Positions 16,077 through 25,531 of a DNA stretch of 64,000 nucleotides are shown here, piece by piece. Each line of letters begins with the position of its first letter. The first letter of the stretch is position 1. This DNA is from Candidatus Limnocylindrales bacterium (GTDB taxonomy: Bacteria; Moduliflexota; Moduliflexia; Moduliflexales; JAUQPW01): positions 97,369-161,368 of the forward strand of contig DATMBG010000006.1 of the NCBI GenBank assembly GCA_035559535.1. Reading direction: 5' to 3'. Made by a program: the position numbers and the translations under genes. The notes under the pieces were generated by a model, which was given only the letters and a program-made list of their open reading frames with translations, was not told the origin of the DNA and searched no databases.

Positions 16077-17183
16077 TTAAATATGTACATATCCCTCGAT
16101 CATCACATCTTCCCCCAGCATCCTGGTTTGTATCTGATATAAAGGAATAGCTTCTGAAAGATTTAAGATTCCTTCTCCCCCTACCGGGGTAGGTGCATTC
16201 CGACCCCCGATAATTTTGGGAGCAATAAAACAGATGACCTTATCGACCAGGTTTTCTTCAAATGCCGAAGCATTAATCTCGGCTCCTCCCTCGATCAGGA
16301 GAGAAGAAATTTCCATCTGACCTAGCTGCTCCAAAACGGATCGAAGAAGGACTTTTCCCCGATCATTTCTTTTAACCGAAAAAACCAAAGCCCCTTGGGC
16401 TTCCAGATGTTTCCTTTTCTCCACAGGAGCCGACTCCAGGGTAAAAATCAAGGTTTTTGCTACAGGATCTTTATCTAAAACCCGGGCTTCTAAAGGTATA
16501 CGCAACGTGCTATCTATAATAACCCGATGGGGGTTACGTCCTGACCGGTTTTCTAAACGAACGGTTAACAAAGGGTCATCTTTTATGACCGTATTAATCC
16601 CCACCATTACGGCATCCAATTCACTCCGTAACCGATGAACCCATTCCCGGGATTGCGGACGGGTAATATATTTGGACTCCCCGGACACGGTTGCAATTTT
16701 ACCATCCAGACTCATGGCCATTTTACAGACAACAAAAGGTTGTCCGGTTGTAATATATTTGATAAAAGCTTCATTTAACTTTCGGGCTTCGTTTTCTAAA
16801 ATCCCCACCTGAACTTCGATTCCTGCTGCCCGAAGTTCCTGGATTCCCCGCCCCTTTACTTTTGGATTTGGATCTTCCATAGCCACAACAACTCTTCGAA
16901 TCCCTGCCTGGATAATACGACCGACACAGGGGGGAGTTCTTCCGTAATGGCAACAGGGTTCTAGATTCACATAGAGCGTGGCTCCTTGACTTTTTTCCCC
17001 CGCGTCTAGAAGCGCTTCGATTTCAGCATGGGGTTTTCCAGCTTTCTGATGATATCCTCTTCCCACAATTTCCCCATTTCGAACTACGACACTTCCTACC
17101 ATGGGGTTTGGGCTGGTGCAACCCCGACCTTTTTCAGCCAACTCCAGGGCTGCCTGCATAAATAGAAAATCTTGATGTTCCAT
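16077..17183 (-). CDS. ribD: Bifunctional pyrimidine deaminase/reductase RibD
   Basis: Second and third steps of riboflavin synthesis. It is 368 aa. The N-terminal zinc deaminase shows HAEIEAL and PCCHYGRTPPC; the C-terminal reductase shows KMAMSLDGKIAT, VMVGINTVIKDDPLLTVR and LLIEGGAEINASAF. It is the first gene of the operon and has a well-formed promoter 29 nt upstream. I found no FMN-riboswitch consensus in the leader, which is too short to hold one. Confidence 0.96.
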   Translation of the reverse strand: MEHQDFLFMQAALELAEKGRGCTSPNPMVGSVVVRNGEIVGRGYHQKAGKPHAEIEALLDAGEKSQGATLYVNLEPCCHYGRTPPCVGRIIQAGIRRVVVAMEDPNPKVKGRGIQELRAAGIEVQVGILENEARKLNEAFIKYITTGQPFVVCKMAMSLDGKIATVSGESKYITRPQSREWVHRLRSELDAVMVGINTVIKDDPLLTVRLENRSGRNPHRVIIDSTLRIPLEARVLDKDPVAKTLIFTLESAPVEKRKHLEAQGALVFSVKRNDRGKVLLRSVLEQLGQMEISSLLIEGGAEINASAFEENLVDKVICFIAPKIIGGRNAPTPVGGEGILNLSEAIPLYQIQTRMLGEDVMIEGYVHI

Positions 17184-17218
17184 AACCGCTGTTTTTTCTG
17201 CTTGTGTTTTATAAACTA

Positions 17219-17247
17219 ATTATACATTCTACCCAGGTTCATAGCAA
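17219..17247 (-). promoter_or_regulatory. sigma-70 promoter for the rib operon
   Basis: On the minus strand TTGCTA (17247-17242), a 17-nt spacer and TATAAT (17224-17219), preceded by TG one base out as in extended -10 sites. The leader to ribD is about 30 nt. Confidence 0.7.
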
Positions 17248-17439
17248 GTTATGCCCGGGTATTGGAACTGTAACAATTCGTTACTAGGAGGCTGAAAGAT
17301 CTTGGGACAGGGCCCTGGGAGCTCCAAACAGCTCGTTTCTATGGGATTTTACCCTTTATTTGATACGTATAGCATACCCCCCTTACCGTCCGGTTGTATT
17401 CTAAGCTAGAAAGAGAATAATCCCGGATTTATTTTTTTA

Positions 17440-17469
17440 TTGACCCGGGTTCGTTCAACACTTTATTCT
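17440..17469 (+). promoter_or_regulatory. Possible promoter for the EamA transporter
   Basis: TTGACC (17440-17445) lies 18 nt from TATTCT (17464-17469) and about 50 nt from the start codon. The rest of the 344-nt divergent region shows nothing I can name. Confidence 0.4.
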
Positions 17470-17527
17470 GATTTAAGTCTGGATTGCAGATTCATCACCA
17501 TCACAGTTTTACTGTTCCGAGGCGTGC

Positions 17528-18421
17528 ATGGGTAACTTTTCTAAGACAAGAAACGGCAAGTGGTGTGTGCTTGCAGCGGCCGTCTTGTGGGGTACAACCG
17601 GAACTGCTCAAGCTTTTGCTCCCCAGGGAGCCCAACCGGCGGTAGTCGGTACCGTACGTTTGGTCATTGGGAGTTTTGCCTTACTGATTCTGGCTGCAGT
17701 ACGGGGAAAGTTATCTCATCAAAACCGCTGGTCAGTTGTCCCCACATTTTTGGCCGCCGGTAGTATGGCAGCCTATCAATTTTGCTTCTTCAACGGGGTT
17801 GCCAGGACGGGGGTGGCCGTAGGGACTATTGTCGCTATTGGAAGTGCTCCCATTTTCGCCGGTTTTCTGAGTTTCCTCATCAACAAAGAATACCCAGAAC
17901 CGAAATGGATCACAGCAACCCTGCTGACTATTATGGGTTGTAGTTTATTACTTCTTCCTGGGGGTCATGTGATTTTTAATCCTTTGGGTGTAGGTTTAGC
18001 GTTGGGCGCCGGAGTTGCCTATGCCATGTTTACAGTAATCAGTAAACGATTACTTAAAGAACACCCCTCGGAGGCTGTGATGGCAATTACCTTCTGTTTG
18101 GGAGCCGCTTTACTCTCCCCCTTGCTATTTACTGCCGATTTAAACTGGCTAACACAACCCCGTGGTCTGGCCGTAGCCTTACATTTGGGCTTTATTGCAA
18201 CCGGAGCTGCCTATGCTTTGTTTGCTCAAGGTTTGATAACCGTTCCTGCAGCCAGAGCCGTCACTTTATCCCTTGCCGAACCCCTTACAGCCGGTACTCT
18301 GGGTATCATTGTCCTTGGTGAACGACTTACCTTGTTGGGTATCGCAGGAATTGGATTGATCCTGATCGGATTAACACTCCTTTCGGTGGGAAAAGATTCT
18401 CTTTCCATTAGATCCCCTTGA
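17528..18421 (+). CDS. EamA/DMT-family transporter
   Basis: A 297-aa inner-membrane protein with about ten predicted helices in two EamA halves. The first half begins VLAAAVLWGTTGTAQAF; the second begins GVGLALGAGVAYAMFTVISKRLL and includes a LAEPLTAGTLGIIVLGERLT segment typical of drug/metabolite exporters. The substrate is unknown. It is a single-gene unit divergent from the riboflavin operon. A riboflavin link is possible from position alone, but nothing supports it. Confidence 0.85.
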   Translation: MGNFSKTRNGKWCVLAAAVLWGTTGTAQAFAPQGAQPAVVGTVRLVIGSFALLILAAVRGKLSHQNRWSVVPTFLAAGSMAAYQFCFFNGVARTGVAVGTIVAIGSAPIFAGFLSFLINKEYPEPKWITATLLTIMGCSLLLLPGGHVIFNPLGVGLALGAGVAYAMFTVISKRLLKEHPSEAVMAITFCLGAALLSPLLFTADLNWLTQPRGLAVALHLGFIATGAAYALFAQGLITVPAARAVTLSLAEPLTAGTLGIIVLGERLTLLGIAGIGLILIGLTLLSVGKDSLSIRSP

Positions 18422-18756
18422 CACAGGTCCGACCATGAATAGAAATTTATAAGACAGGAACTGAGCCTAAAATAATTCTTATCGTAACTGTTCATCCTCG
18501 TCCCAACCCTCTCCCAAGTTGTGGGAGCTTTTAAGGGTAGGTTTTTTGTAAATATAAATATTAATTGATGGGTGCCCCTATCCTTTCCCCATTCCTTCCC
18601 CCTTTTACAAGGGAGATAACTTTGACTGCAACGTTCCTTTCCCCCCTTCCCAGCGTGGAAAGGTCAGAAAGGGGGCCTACTCCCATTCGCTCCTAAAAAA
18701 CCTACCTCAGAAAGGTTAGGGAAGAGGGCCTGAATAGTTACTCAAAGGAGTAGCCT
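18422..18756. other. Intergenic region with hairpin-prone repeats
   Basis: No gene. The text is rich in C-runs and mirrored G-runs: CCAACCCTCTCCCAAGTTGTGGGAG (two short arms), then CCTTTCC..CCTTCC opposite GGAAAGG..GAAAGGGGG (18636-18675). Composition resembles the CCCTCACC repeat family, but the conserved flank is missing. A ribosome-binding site CAAAGGAG precedes moeA. Confidence 0.5.
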
Positions 18757-20070
18757 ATGATCTCCGTTGAGGAAGCTAGAGCCATTATTTTAAACCAGAT
18801 TAAGGTGCTGGGTACCGAGAAGGTCAATTTATTTTCTGCTCTAGGGAGAGTCTTGGCAGAAGATGTCCTGGCTCCTTTCAACATTCCTCCCTGGAATAAC
18901 ACGGCCATGGACGGATTTGCAGTTATAGCTCAAGATACCCGAGGAGCTTCCCGGGAACATCCCATCGTTTTGGAAGTGATTGAAGACCTTCCGGCAGGAT
19001 ATGTAGCCAGATATCCGGTTGGACCAGGACAGGCTATTCGGATTATGACCGGAGCACCTATTCCAGATGGAGCGGATGCAGTAGTTCGAGTAGAAGATAC
19101 TGAACTCATTGACGATCGGCATATTAAAGTGTTTGTTGAAGTGGAGCGGGATCAGGATATTCGTATGGCAGGCGAGGATGTAAAGCAAGGAACCATTATT
19201 TTAGAAAGGGGTACCCTCCTTCGACCTGCCGATGTGGGATTATTGGCCTCTATCCAGCGATCTTTCGTAGCCGTGTATCAGCGACCCGTAGTTGCTATTT
19301 TATCTACAGGAGATGAACTGGTAGATATCGATGAACCTTTAATGAAGGGGAAGATTGTCAACAGCAATGGCTATTCCCTGGCGGCTCAAGTCCTGGAGTG
19401 TGGAGGAATTCCTATTCAGTTGGGAATTGCAAAGGATACCCCGGAGGATCTGGAAGAGAAATTCTCACACGGACTCAAGGCCGATGTTTTGATTTCTTCA
19501 GCGGGAGTCTCCGTAGGGGATTATGATTATGTCAAGCAGGTTTTAAAAAAACTGGGAGCCGATATGCAATTCTGGAAGGTGGCTATGAAGCCGGGGAGTC
19601 CTTTAACTTTTGGAATCATAAAAGAAAAACCGGTTTTTGGTCTTCCAGGAAATCCCGTCTCGGCCATGGTGACCTTTGAGTTGTTTGTACGACCCGCTCT
19701 TCTGAAAATGAGTGGTCACAAAAAAATATTCCGTCCCCTTCTCAGGGCGATAGCAGAAGAAAATATCAAACCGGTTAAAGGAAAAACCCATTTCGTGCGT
19801 GTACGGCTCTCTACAAGGAACGGTCGCTATTATGCTTCTACCACAGGACCTCAGGGTTCCGGAATCCTTCGCTCCATGGCCTTATCCCATGGTCTGGCGG
19901 TTATTTCAGAAGGCCAGAACCCCATAAAAGTCGGGGAAGAAGTTCCGGTCATCGTAATGGATCGAAGCTTTGAGGATCGAGAAAGTATGAGCCTTCGTAT
20001 CGAAGAGACGTTAATGGAAGATAAGCATTTTCATTCCCACGATCCCGGTCATGAAGAATCTTGTTGTTGA
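18757..20070 (+). CDS. moeA: Molybdopterin molybdenumtransferase MoeA
   Basis: Inserts molybdate into adenylylated molybdopterin. It is 437 aa. MoeA motifs are seen: the NTAMDGFAV active-site loop, GEDVKQGTIILERGT, ILSTGDELVD, SSAGVSVGDYDYVK and FGLPGNPVSAM. The last 20 residues are unusual: EDKHFHSHDPGHEESCC holds four His and two Cys and looks metal-binding. It is followed by rfaE1 after 103 bp. It implies molybdoenzymes in the host. Confidence 0.94.
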   Translation: MISVEEARAIILNQIKVLGTEKVNLFSALGRVLAEDVLAPFNIPPWNNTAMDGFAVIAQDTRGASREHPIVLEVIEDLPAGYVARYPVGPGQAIRIMTGAPIPDGADAVVRVEDTELIDDRHIKVFVEVERDQDIRMAGEDVKQGTIILERGTLLRPADVGLLASIQRSFVAVYQRPVVAILSTGDELVDIDEPLMKGKIVNSNGYSLAAQVLECGGIPIQLGIAKDTPEDLEEKFSHGLKADVLISSAGVSVGDYDYVKQVLKKLGADMQFWKVAMKPGSPLTFGIIKEKPVFGLPGNPVSAMVTFELFVRPALLKMSGHKKIFRPLLRAIAEENIKPVKGKTHFVRVRLSTRNGRYYASTTGPQGSGILRSMALSHGLAVISEGQNPIKVGEEVPVIVMDRSFEDRESMSLRIEETLMEDKHFHSHDPGHEESCC

Positions 20071-20173
20071 GAGGTACCACCCTTGCCCTCTCCGTCAACG
20101 AGGAGAAACAGATAACGTGAAATAATGGTAAACCCTTAATTCTACAAACACGCCTTCTAGTTGTATAACTCTG

Positions 20174-21160
20174 ATGAGGGGAATTGAAAGATTTTTATCG
20201 CTGATGGAAAAATTTAAACAAACTCGCCTGTTGGTAATCGGGGATATTATGCTGGACGAGTATATCTGGGGAGAGGTTCATCGTATTTCTCCGGAAGCTC
20301 CTGTTCCCATTGTAGAGGTTCAGTCTGAGAGCTTCCGGCTGGGTGGCGCAGCCAATGTAGCCCACAACATTCGATCCTTAGGTGGAGAAGTTGTAATTTG
20401 CGGGATAACCGGGGACGATTTCATGGGGCAAAGACTTAAGGACCTGCTGAAAGAGATAGGAGTTCCTGTTCACGGGATTTTTCATGAAGAGGGTCGACCT
20501 ACTACCCTAAAGACCCGGGTTATTGCCCATAGTCAACAAATTGTCCGATTTGATCGGGAAGTTCGGGGAGATGTATCAGAAAGAACAACCCGGCAAGCTT
20601 TGGAATTTATAGAAGCCCAACTTCCTGGAGTCGATGCGGTAGTTCTGTCTGATTATGCTAAAGGTATGATCACCGTCAAACTTCTCAGAGAGCTAATTCC
20701 TCTGTGTCGGCAGAAGGGAAAAATCATTACGGTAGATCCCAAGATCCATCACTTCCCCGAATATAAAGGAATTACCCTCATGACACCTAACCATTATGAA
20801 GCAGGACTGGCCCTGAATATGCAGCTCAAGAGTGAACAAGAAATTATACTGGCCGGAAGGAAACTTCTGGAACAATTAGATGCCCAGGCTATTTTGATTA
20901 CCAGGGGAAAAGAAGGTATGTCCTTGTTTGAAAAGGGAAATCCCCATGTTTCCCATATCTCCACCATGGCCCGAACCGTCTATGACGTAACAGGCGCCGG
21001 AGATACCGTCATCGGAACTTTAACCCTGGCTCTGGCCGCCGGCGGCAGTCTCCTGGATTCCGTCCTCTTAGCTAACCTGGCCGCCGGTCTCGTTGTGGGC
21101 AAAATGGGAACGGCTACAGTTACTCCGGAAGAACTCAAAGAGGCGTTAGACAACCTGTAG
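20174..21160 (+). CDS. rfaE1: D-glycero-beta-D-manno-heptose-7-phosphate kinase
   Basis: PfkB-fold kinase of the ADP-heptose pathway for LPS inner core. It is 328 aa. It shows VIGDIMLDEYIWGEVHRISPEAPVPIVEV (read in pieces), the GGAANVAHNI substrate motif, VLSDYAKG and the C-terminal anion hole VTGAGDTV. The cytidylyltransferase half found in fused HldE is absent, so this is the stand-alone RfaE1 form. It is good evidence for a Gram-negative outer membrane. Confidence 0.92.
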   Translation: MRGIERFLSLMEKFKQTRLLVIGDIMLDEYIWGEVHRISPEAPVPIVEVQSESFRLGGAANVAHNIRSLGGEVVICGITGDDFMGQRLKDLLKEIGVPVHGIFHEEGRPTTLKTRVIAHSQQIVRFDREVRGDVSERTTRQALEFIEAQLPGVDAVVLSDYAKGMITVKLLRELIPLCRQKGKIITVDPKIHHFPEYKGITLMTPNHYEAGLALNMQLKSEQEIILAGRKLLEQLDAQAILITRGKEGMSLFEKGNPHVSHISTMARTVYDVTGAGDTVIGTLTLALAAGGSLLDSVLLANLAAGLVVGKMGTATVTPEELKEALDNL

Positions 21161-21693
21161 ATGGCTCGTACATCTTTCCATTCAGAGATGATTTCTATAT
21201 AGATTCCTATATTCGTATCCTGAGTTATTAACCTTTTCCCTTTTCTCTTCCAGCAGGCGGAAGACTTTGTTAAAGAATTGCTCCTACAGGGCATGGATTC
21301 TGCAAATTTCCTAAAGCCAATTCAATTGTTTCTTCCTGGATTACTATCCTTCAAACATTTAGCCTATATTACTACACTGTTTACTTAGTTTTGGCTTAAC
21401 TTTTAAGTGGCCTTTACCTCCCCCCCGACCTCCTCCCGCTTCTCCCTCCCTGTCCACGGGGAGGGAGAAGCGGGAGGAGGTCGGGGGGGAGGAGCCGAGG
21501 GTGAGGGCAGAGAGTTACATGGAATTAACTTTATAAGATACAATCCAATTGGTCGTGGAAGGGATTAAATCGTTAAAAAAAAGTCGTCATAACGAAAACA
21601 TCATCTTTTCTTAACCCTTTTTTAAGGAAAACATGTTACCGTGAAATAGCCCATAGATAACATTACTTAAAAAGACTGGAAGGGAGCTTAATT
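21161..21693. other. Intergenic region rfaE1 / phosphodiesterase
   Basis: No gene seen. It holds copy B of the dispersed element (21380-21521, separate entry). The word ACCGTGAAATA (21638-21648) resembles AACGTGAAATAA at 20114 and 53726. A ribosome-binding site GGAAGGGAG precedes the next gene. Confidence 0.5.
21380..21521. repeat. Dispersed element copy B with 34-bp perfect inverted repeat
   Basis: Flank TTTACTTAGTTTTGGCTTAAC then TTTTAAGTGGCC. Arms of 34 nt at 21417-21450 and 21459-21492 are perfectly complementary around an 8-nt loop (TGTCCACG). The element closes with GAGGGTGAGGG and TTACATGGAATTAACTTT. This is the longest perfect stem in the window. Confidence 0.85.
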
Positions 21694-23367
21694 ATGCCAA
21701 AACAACGTTTTACTTCAATTATATGGAAAACCCGAATCTGGGTATTTCTTTTTTTAGGTTTATTCATTTTCATCTCTTTTTCTGATCTTGTAGCTCAAAC
21801 TTCTATCTCGGAGTCTGGGATTACAAAGCCGGAATATCTGGTTTTGATAGTTCTAGATCAGTTAAGACCAGAACATTTAGATCGGTTCCATATGACCAAC
21901 TTGAAGGCTCTCCAGCGGGAGGGAACTTTCTTTGGGAATGCCTATGTGGGACACATGACCAGTTTAACCGTTGTCAGTCATCCGGTCATCACTACCGGAC
22001 TCCTTCCCAAACACCTTGGTTGGGCTGATGGCATCTTGCGGGATGAAGCTGGAACCCTGGGTAAAAGGGAAGCTTACCACCTTACCATGGAGTTAAAGAA
22101 AGATCAATATTTTCAACTTCTGAAAAGCTATGGAGTTCCTTCCCTTCCCGATCTCCTTCATCAATACAAGGGGGGTAAAATCGTAGCTGTTAGTGTAAAA
22201 CCTTATGCTGCTTATAGTTTCGGTGGCCCGGGTACCGATATTATTATCACCTTATCCGGTAAGTATAAATCGGATTCTTATCCGGGATATCCGGATAGCA
22301 CTTATGCGGATCTGGTAGGATGGCGGGGTCCTGTAGGGGTTAATGTTCCTTCTTATATTTCACAACCCATCGGGGGACGCTTCTATCTGGATTCCAGAAA
22401 TACCTATGGAACCGAAGGGAATATTTATCCTTTGGATGGAAATCGTTTCGTTCCGGGGTTGGATCCCAATCACCTGGGCGGAGATATCTGGGCAACCGAT
22501 GTGGCTTTATCGGTAATGCGAAATGAGCAAGATTGGCGGGCCATTTTGATTACCTTGGGGGGTATCGATAAAGTGGGACATATGTTTGGTACCCTTACCG
22601 ATACCCAAATCTCTCTGGATCCTCTTATGAACATGATTCATATGCCTAATATTGCTCGAGTTGCCGATGAGCAGGTTGGCAGAATTGTTCGGGAGTTAAA
22701 AGCCCAGGGAAAGTACGAGAAAACCCTTTTGGTCGTCACAACCGATCATGGGGCTCAGCCTGCAGATTATTTTTACGGCGTAATGAAGCCTGGGCGGAGT
22801 GGTGAAAATTTGCATTACGGACGGGCCGAAAATGGAGTCTATCTTTCCCCAAGCCCCGTCCTGGAGCCTTTAATTCAGACCCAGAATATCGACTTCAGTA
22901 TCCAGGACTCAGCCATTCGCGTATGGCTGAAGGACCGATCTGAACCTAAGCTAAAAGAAGCGGCCAAGGTAGTTCTAACCTTGCCGGGGGTTATAGCGGC
23001 TTATTATAAGATTTCTGAAAACGGCGTTTTTCAATACCGTCTAGGGGGAAAAGACTTTGCCGGACTGGATATAGATCAACGCCAATGGTTTGAGGAACAC
23101 ACCGAGGAACTCCTCGGTACCATGGTGGCTCCCTATGCCGCCGATGTGGTGGGTGTACTTAAAAATCATGTGAATTATGCCATGGTAGGAGAACACGGTG
23201 GGCTTCAAGAACCCGTCCAAAGAATTCCTTTACTTTTCGTCGGACCCAATGTTCCTCGTGGAGAGGTTTCCAAAGCACCTGCACGGTTGGTTGATGTGGC
23301 TCCTACCATCTTGTCCCTCATGGGAATCGAAATACCTGAGAAAATGGATGGAAAAGCGCTGTTTTAG
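21694..23367 (+). CDS. Exported alkaline-phosphatase-superfamily phosphodiesterase
   Basis: A 557-aa protein with an N-terminal signal/anchor (WVFLFLGLFIFISFSDLVA). The type I phosphodiesterase/nucleotide pyrophosphatase fold follows: metal Asp in LIVLDQLRPEH, nucleophile region HMTSLTVVSHPVITTG, GIDKVGHMFG, TTDHGAQ and a late GEHGG histidine. It should act in the periplasm on phosphodiesters or phosphomonoesters; the substrate cannot be read. The long insert between the nucleophile and GIDKVGH is typical of PafA-like members. It is a single gene with a good ribosome-binding site. Confidence 0.85.
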   Translation: MPKQRFTSIIWKTRIWVFLFLGLFIFISFSDLVAQTSISESGITKPEYLVLIVLDQLRPEHLDRFHMTNLKALQREGTFFGNAYVGHMTSLTVVSHPVITTGLLPKHLGWADGILRDEAGTLGKREAYHLTMELKKDQYFQLLKSYGVPSLPDLLHQYKGGKIVAVSVKPYAAYSFGGPGTDIIITLSGKYKSDSYPGYPDSTYADLVGWRGPVGVNVPSYISQPIGGRFYLDSRNTYGTEGNIYPLDGNRFVPGLDPNHLGGDIWATDVALSVMRNEQDWRAILITLGGIDKVGHMFGTLTDTQISLDPLMNMIHMPNIARVADEQVGRIVRELKAQGKYEKTLLVVTTDHGAQPADYFYGVMKPGRSGENLHYGRAENGVYLSPSPVLEPLIQTQNIDFSIQDSAIRVWLKDRSEPKLKEAAKVVLTLPGVIAAYYKISENGVFQYRLGGKDFAGLDIDQRQWFEEHTEELLGTMVAPYAADVVGVLKNHVNYAMVGEHGGLQEPVQRIPLLFVGPNVPRGEVSKAPARLVDVAPTILSLMGIEIPEKMDGKALF

Positions 23368-23696
23368 CTCATTGTCCATGGTTTTTTGTTGGTTGTATCG
23401 AAAGGACCCAATCAGGCTCTATAAGAACAATCTGTAGGGAACCGGTTAAATGGGTCATCCCTTTCCAGATTGAGAGAAGAAGGAAGGGCAGATCTACCAG
23501 AGTAGGGCTTAGCCGGGAGCACAACCATCTGCCTCACCCCCTAACCTCCATTGATGGGGAAATGTGGGGCTTCAGGAGAAGGGGAGCGCGGGGGTGAGGG
23601 CCACTTAAAGGTTAAGTAAGACTAAGTAAACAAAGCAACCCTACCGCGAAGGTAAAAGACAAAAACAACAGACAAGGCCTAAGGGATAGAGAACCC
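23368..23696. repeat. Convergent spacer with dispersed element copy C (reversed)
   Basis: Read on the minus strand, 23636-23604 gives TTTGTTTACTTAGTCTTACT then TAACCTTTAAGTGGCCC. Next comes a CCCTCACCCCCGCGCTCCCC arm, and GGTTAGGGGGTGAGGC near 23532-23547 closes the repeat. The stem is much less perfect than copies B and D. No gene is seen. Confidence 0.7.
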
Positions 23697-25451
23697 TCAG
23701 GCTTTTACATCTTCTAGGCTTTTGGGTAACTCCTGCAAGAAACTGGCATCAATACGATAAACTGTATCCCCAGATTTGGTTCGTGTATAAATCAGGCCGT
23801 TGTCTGTCTTCTTTCCGAGGATGAGCGTGGTAATCTCTTCTCCGCCTTTCTTCCAAAGCGTGATTTCTACTTCAGGTTTGTCGAAACCGTAATCACTCTC
23901 AGGCTTTTGGTCTGTCGAGACCAATTCTTTAAATTTTAAAAATTGAAGATCGGTTAAGAGGTTTCCCACCCGCCAGTCCTTAGCCTTTGCTTTTTCAGGT
24001 TCAACGAGTCTCCATTCCTTACCGGATTTTTGGAAAGTGAAAGTCTTATCCGGGTATTTAAGTGTAATTTTTTCGACATCCTCTCGATTGAAGGAAACGA
24101 GGGTCTTATCTCGAAGATCCATGGGGGTCTTTGTAAGGGTTTTAACAATAGCCGAATCTACCAGGTACACCGAATTACTTTCATTGGTTTTAACATACAC
24201 TCCAGATCCTTCTTCCTTTCCAACCCAAAGGGTTTTAGGATTCTCCTTATCTTTCTCCCAAAGGTTTACCTGGATTTTAGGTGTATTCAGACCATAAGCT
24301 GCCAAATCTGAGGGGTTATCATGGGTAAACTCTTTAACCTTGAGCCCTCTTACTTCTGTTAAGACATCCGAGATGGCAGATTCATCGGCCTTTACTTGCT
24401 CGGGTTGTGTGAGGTTCCAATCTTTATCCGAAACTTTCTCGGCTATCAAATCCATACCTTCTCGCTGAATTTGGACTTTTTTGATATCTCCCTTCTCAAA
24501 GGCCAGTACCGTTTTATCCCGGAGATCCATGACCGTCTTGGGAAAATCTTTGGTCAGGTCATCGGGAACTAAAAATACATTATGGCTTCCTTCTCGTTTA
24601 GCATAAATCCCCTTTTTGGACTCATCAGATTTGCCCAGGAGGAGAGTTTTTTGGGCCATATCATCTCCTACCCATAAAGTAACCTGTATGGGCGGGTTAT
24701 CCAATCCATACTTACTCAGGTCTTCTGGATTTTCTTCTATAAACTCCTTGACTTTGGTGAAATTTAATTTCGTCAAGATACTGGTAATTTTGTCCTTATC
24801 CCCTTTGTACTCCCCGGGTTGCGTTACTTTCCAATTCCCACCGCTAGCTTCTGCAACCATTTTGTTTTTATCCACAACAAATTCCAATTTCTTTACTTTA
24901 TCTGTTTCAAAGGCAACAATGGTTTTATCCCGAAGGTCGAAAACCTTTTTATTGAGATCGTCCCGAAGGAATTTATCAACAAGATAGATTTTGGGGTCTA
25001 CGTTTTTCTGAGCATATACGTAGAGTTCAGAGGGGGTCAGATCTCCAAAGTAAAGGGTTTGATAGGTTGGCTGGTCCTTAAGTTTAAAGGAAACTTGTAG
25101 AAAAGGTTTTACAAGACCGTAGTCTGCGAGTTTGGGAGTTCCTTCATCTACAGACCGGTCGCTTTGAGCAGTTTTAAGCCGACTGAGGAGGAACTCTATT
25201 GCTTTGTCATCGGCCTTTGCCTGGATAGGTTCTTCCAGAGCCCATCCGCCATCACTTTTCTTGACCACAATAGTCCCCTCTGGTCCGATTAATTTGACTT
25301 CCTGTACCTCCTGCTCCGAGAAAAGGAACAGTTTTTTCTTGTCTTCTTCAATTTTAGCTTGTTTCGCGGCAAATTTAACCTCGTAAAAATAATAATATCC
25401 TCCTAACAAGGCTAAAATAAGAAGTAAGATGACCGTAGCTCTGAAATTCAT
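23697..25451 (-). CDS. DUF4340 protein, four tandem repeats
   Basis: A 584-aa protein with one N-terminal membrane segment (TVILLLILALLGGYYYF) and the rest outside the cytoplasm. The body is four tandem repeats of roughly 135 aa. Three junctions carry the near-identical DLRDKTIVAF / DLRDKTVLAF / DLRDKTLVSF motif, and repeats share W.L.(Q/E)P and YGL..P.(I/V)QV text. DUF4340 proteins commonly close Gld-type ABC operons, as here, downstream of a GldG-like gene. Function is unknown; a periplasmic scaffold for the ABC complex is inferred. The two-repeat form is more usual, so this one looks expanded. Confidence 0.8.
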   Translation of the reverse strand: MNFRATVILLLILALLGGYYYFYEVKFAAKQAKIEEDKKKLFLFSEQEVQEVKLIGPEGTIVVKKSDGGWALEEPIQAKADDKAIEFLLSRLKTAQSDRSVDEGTPKLADYGLVKPFLQVSFKLKDQPTYQTLYFGDLTPSELYVYAQKNVDPKIYLVDKFLRDDLNKKVFDLRDKTIVAFETDKVKKLEFVVDKNKMVAEASGGNWKVTQPGEYKGDKDKITSILTKLNFTKVKEFIEENPEDLSKYGLDNPPIQVTLWVGDDMAQKTLLLGKSDESKKGIYAKREGSHNVFLVPDDLTKDFPKTVMDLRDKTVLAFEKGDIKKVQIQREGMDLIAEKVSDKDWNLTQPEQVKADESAISDVLTEVRGLKVKEFTHDNPSDLAAYGLNTPKIQVNLWEKDKENPKTLWVGKEEGSGVYVKTNESNSVYLVDSAIVKTLTKTPMDLRDKTLVSFNREDVEKITLKYPDKTFTFQKSGKEWRLVEPEKAKAKDWRVGNLLTDLQFLKFKELVSTDQKPESDYGFDKPEVEITLWKKGGEEITTLILGKKTDNGLIYTRTKSGDTVYRIDASFLQELPKSLEDVKA

Positions 25452-25469
25452 TCAAAGACCTCTACCTTA

Positions 25470-25524
25470 TACGCCATGTGCAATGGGTTTGGACCGGTAG
25501 GATGATCTCATTACACATGACGTA
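25470..25524. repeat. Inverted repeat in gldG-DUF4340 spacer
   Basis: TACGCCATGTGCAATG (25470-25485) is matched by CATTACACATGACGTA (25509-25524). The differences are transitions that become G-U pairs in the minus-strand transcript, so an RNA hairpin in the operon mRNA is plausible. Confidence 0.6.
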
Positions 25525-25531
25525 GTAGATA

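Noticed and set aside
17184..17527. FMN riboswitch upstream of ribD
   Set aside because: The promoter leaves a leader of about 30 nt and the conserved RFN blocks are not visible on either strand.
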